Source of the DNA: Mycolicibacterium alvei
Lineage (GTDB): Bacteria > Actinomycetota > Actinomycetes > Mycobacteriales > Mycobacteriaceae
Direction of reading: 5' to 3'
Assembly: GCF_010727325.1 (NCBI RefSeq)
Contig: NZ_AP022565.1
Location: 2,542,001 to 2,606,000 of the forward strand
DNA: 64,000 nucleotides
Below the pieces are notes generated by a model. The model searched no databases, was not told the origin of the DNA, and saw only the letters and a program-made list of their open reading frames with translations. Made by a program: the position numbers and the translations under genes. Below, piece after piece: positions 61,610 to 64,000 of the stretch (positions are counted from its first letter, which is position 1; each line of letters starts with the position of its first letter).

Positions 61610-64000
61610 CTACACCACTCCGTTCAATTTCAATGCCTCGACAATCTCGTCGACATCCGGCGCGCACAGCGTCCACCCGTCCACCGGTTCCGCTTCATCG
61701 AACACCACAGCCACCCGACCACCGGCCCATGCCATGTCCAGCACATCGCCATTCGTCGTCTCGTAACCCAGCTCGGGTGCCGCAGCACCTGCGGCAGCCA
61801 AGGCCCGGATGAGTTCGCGTTCTGCGTCGGACACCGCCTCGTCGAACAGGAGCTGCCATTCCGCAGGCAGCTCGGGCTCTCCTGCCTCCGCAGGCCCGGA
61901 CACCGGGGCCGATGCCAGCAAGGTGCGGGTGCTGACCCGGCCGGGGTCGCTGATCCCCAACCAGTTCGACAGCCGCAGCCATTTCTTCCACGCCTTCCCG
62001 CCCAGGTCTTCCAACCGCTCGTCTCGGTCATCGACGGCGAGCACGGCCTGTGGCGGGTCGGACGTGGTGCGGACGCCGGCGGTGACGGTGACGCTTCCGT
62101 CTACATATGCCCAGCACATGTCGGACCCGGCCGCTTCAAACGGCGTTGATCCGTCCAGCGTCGCCAACGCCGCCGCGGTGACCTCGTCAACATCAGACTT
62201 CACCCTGTTGTCACTGCGGACGAACAAGTACGGCATCCACTTGCTGAAGTGTCGCCAGGCGTCGATGTCGGGAGTCACCATGAACTCGAGCAGTTGCGAT
62301 ACCGGGTCTTTGGCTTGCAGCCGAACCAAACCCGGTTGAACATGGAACCGGCTGGTGACGAAGCTAGTGGCCTTTTGATCGAACCAAGCCGGCTCGATCG
62401 ACTCCCCAGATTTGAACCGCTGCAGATCCTCATGTCCGAAGACCCACACCAGATAGCCCGCGGCCCGCAATGCGGCACGTTTGTCGGCGTCGTCGGCGAC
62501 GCGGTTGCGGTCTCCGGTCCCCGCGTGAAATGCGCGACCGTCGGCGAAGATCGCGACGCGGGGGATGTCCGGGTCGGCGGTCTGCAACACAAAGTCGGGT
62601 TTCACGAAGTCCAGCGAAACCTGCGGTCGCAGTGACCATTTCCGCGCCTTGCTGCCCTGCAGGGTGATGGTGGCCGACGGACCGTAGGTTCCCGGCTTCT
62701 CCACGACGGCGGCACCCATCAACTTGAGCCGCTCGATGAACGAGCAGTAGTAGTCGCGTTCCAGGAACGACTCGTCGCTGAGCGGCGTGCTGGGCGGTGC
62801 CTGCTCGGTCACGTCGGCGGTCCAGGCATCCAGCTCGGGCGTGCCGTGGGCGCCGACCTCGAGGATGCCGTCGAGCAGATTCAACGCGGTCAGCCGTGAC
62901 ACCTTGTCCATCTCGTAAGGCGCAGCGAACGGCAGCAGGCAGCGGTGGCAGGCCAGCCGATCCTCGTCCCGGCACGGGCATTCCCGCAGAATCTGCCGGG
63001 CCGCCGCCAGCACCGCGAAAACCTTGGTGTGGTCAGCGAATTCGGCGAGGTATCCGGTCCCGCCGGGAACCGTGTCGTGGATCAGCAGCGCGCGTCGGTC
63101 GGGCGCCCAGAGCGCATCGCTGATGGTGGCGACGTCGAGATGCTCGGGTGATCCGCCGATCACCTCGCGCAGGCCGAGCAGGATCGCGGCGGCCAGGCTG
63201 GGGTGGGCGAAGTTGTCGTACTCCATCTGCGGAGGCAGGTGTAGCAGCACGCCCTGAGTGCGTAGTCGTCGCGCCAGCGCGATGTCACGGACGTCCTCGG
63301 CCGCCGAGCCCCGCAGGCGACACCAGGTGCGGTGCTCGTATCGACTGTTGCGCCCGGCCTCCCGGTCGAGTTGCCCACACGACGCGCAGACCCGGAACAG
63401 GCCGCTGGCCGATTCCTGCCCGGCAATCATCCGAGTCTTGCCCTTGGACGCCCGCCCGCCGAGATTGATCCAACGAATATCCAAGCGCCGCAGGTATTCC
63501 GCACCGAACGACGAGCTGGAGCGGAACCAGGTGCGCCCCACCTGGGTGGGGTCGACGTCGGCGGCGGTCACCACGGTGAACGGTTCCTGTGCGCGGTTGT
63601 CGCGCAGGTCGTTAATGGTGGCCTCATCCCGGCGCACTTCCGCCGAAACGCGGGTCATCTCGACGACCGACAGGTGCTGACTCACGTCGGCGATGCCTGA
63701 GCTGTGGCAGCGCGGGCAGCTCGACACGGGATCAGGTCCCGCAGCGGACGCGCTGCTGCGCACCCACCCGCACTGTGGGCAGACTTGCCAGTCGTGGATG
63801 TTGGATTCACCGGTGCCCAGGTCGACCGCGTCGATGGTGACCGCGAGGCCTTGGGCGTAGAAGGTGGCGCCCGGCGCGAGCTCGGTGAGCGCAACCCGGG
63901 AGCCGCGTTGATAGCTGAGTTGCTCGCCCATGTAGTCGTTGCTGTCCGGGTCGATCCAGGTCACGCCGACATCCAGGGTCACCGCGTCGTCGAGGAGCGT
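61610..64000 (-). CDS. DUF1998 (MZB) helicase C-terminal part, continues off the window
   Basis: A 797-codon open frame continuing past 64000. It has a zinc ribbon (VCPQCGWVRSSASA, then CPRCHSSGI), a second site (RVCASCGQL), and the DUF1998/MZB cysteines (ECPCRDEDRLACHRC after HDTVPGGTGYL). The C-terminal 280 residues hold a possible PD-(D/E)xK-like nuclease (KPDFVLQTADPDIPRVAIFA, then ADGRAFHA). The DExH motor is presumably upstream. DUF1998 helicases occur in MrfA repair proteins, DISARM and Druantia; this one pairs with a UvrD helicase. Membership of any named system is unproved. Confidence 0.75.
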   Translation of the reverse strand, partial: TLLDDAVTLDVGVTWIDPDSNDYMGEQLSYQRGSRVALTELAPGATFYAQGLAVTIDAVDLGTGESNIHDWQVCPQCGWVRSSASAAGPDPVSSCPRCHSSGIADVSQHLSVVEMTRVSAEVRRDEATINDLRDNRAQEPFTVVTAADVDPTQVGRTWFRSSSSFGAEYLRRLDIRWINLGGRASKGKTRMIAGQESASGLFRVCASCGQLDREAGRNSRYEHRTWCRLRGSAAEDVRDIALARRLRTQGVLLHLPPQMEYDNFAHPSLAAAILLGLREVIGGSPEHLDVATISDALWAPDRRALLIHDTVPGGTGYLAEFADHTKVFAVLAAARQILRECPCRDEDRLACHRCLLPFAAPYEMDKVSRLTALNLLDGILEVGAHGTPELDAWTADVTEQAPPSTPLSDESFLERDYYCSFIERLKLMGAAVVEKPGTYGPSATITLQGSKARKWSLRPQVSLDFVKPDFVLQTADPDIPRVAIFADGRAFHAGTGDRNRVADDADKRAALRAAGYLVWVFGHEDLQRFKSGESIEPAWFDQKATSFVTSRFHVQPGLVRLQAKDPVSQLLEFMVTPDIDAWRHFSKWMPYLFVRSDNRVKSDVDEVTAAALATLDGSTPFEAAGSDMCWAYVDGSVTVTAGVRTTSDPPQAVLAVDDRDERLEDLGGKAWKKWLRLSNWLGISDPGRVSTRTLLASAPVSGPAEAGEPELPAEWQLLFDEAVSDAERELIRALAAAGAAAPELGYETTNGDVLDMAWAGGRVAVVFDEAEPVDGWTLCAPDVDEIVEALKLNGVV

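Noticed and set aside
1..64000. CRISPR array, insertion sequence, integrase or prophage structural genes
   Set aside because: I looked for regularly spaced repeats, terminal inverted repeats with transposase, and phage head or tail genes and saw none; repeats found are promoter modules, operators and one segmental duplication.

Overview
The window is a high-GC actinobacterial chromosome segment that looks like a fast-growing Mycobacterium (Mycolicibacterium). Left of about 14 kb, the gene content and order gloB - hypothetical - echA3 - recC - recB - recD match the Rv0634c-Rv0629c block of M. tuberculosis, with a DUF2235 gene and a marR-MFS pair inserted. GTG/TTG starts, 4-bp ATGA/GTGA overlaps and likely leaderless starts fit the same group. 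I see no tRNA, rRNA, CRISPR array, transposase or integrase.

1-14 kb (core): Rrf2-type regulator (partial), glyoxalase II, a DUF2235 protein lacking its nucleophile, an anchored protein with an acidic tail, EchA3, a MarR/MFS efflux pair with a clear operator, and the recCBD operon joined by 4-bp overlaps. 14-25 kb (envelope and housekeeping): two small membrane proteins, an exported alpha/beta hydrolase with a divergent TetR, an L,D-transpeptidase, a LOG-like protein, peptide-release factor RF3, a Cax-type cation/proton antiporter, a phytase-like lipoprotein and a small exported protein.

25-64 kb is mostly accessory. It holds an RloC-like ATPase/HEPN gene with a small HEPN-like partner, a Doc toxin-antitoxin pair, a VapBC pair, a decapitated phosphatase, an MscS channel, a Nudix regulator divergent from an ADP-ribosylglycohydrolase/phosphatase fusion, an OPT transporter, an RNase HI fusion divergent from an EEP nuclease, an HNH nuclease, an Ltp-repeat membrane protein (a family linked to phage superinfection exclusion), a vWA/HTH pair, an HD hydrolase of the SpoT/MESH1 type, several uncharacterised genes (some duplicated or broken), a Ser/Thr kinase, and a three-gene operon of a DUF1998 helicase, a RelE-like/UvrD helicase and an uncharacterised 632-aa protein.

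The unifying observation is regulatory. Twelve sites between 28.05 and 54.83 kb fit the mycobacterial RecA-independent DNA-damage promoter (PafBC type, TTGTCRGTG-N8-TANNNT), all with exactly eight bases between the two elements. Eleven lie just upstream of genes, among them the RloC-like ATPase, ADP-ribosylglycohydrolase, RNase HI, EEP nuclease, Ltp protein, HD hydrolase and a zinc-ribbon protein. I infer that 25-55 kb is a DNA-damage-inducible defence/repair island; this is inference from promoter motifs and domain content, not a demonstrated system.
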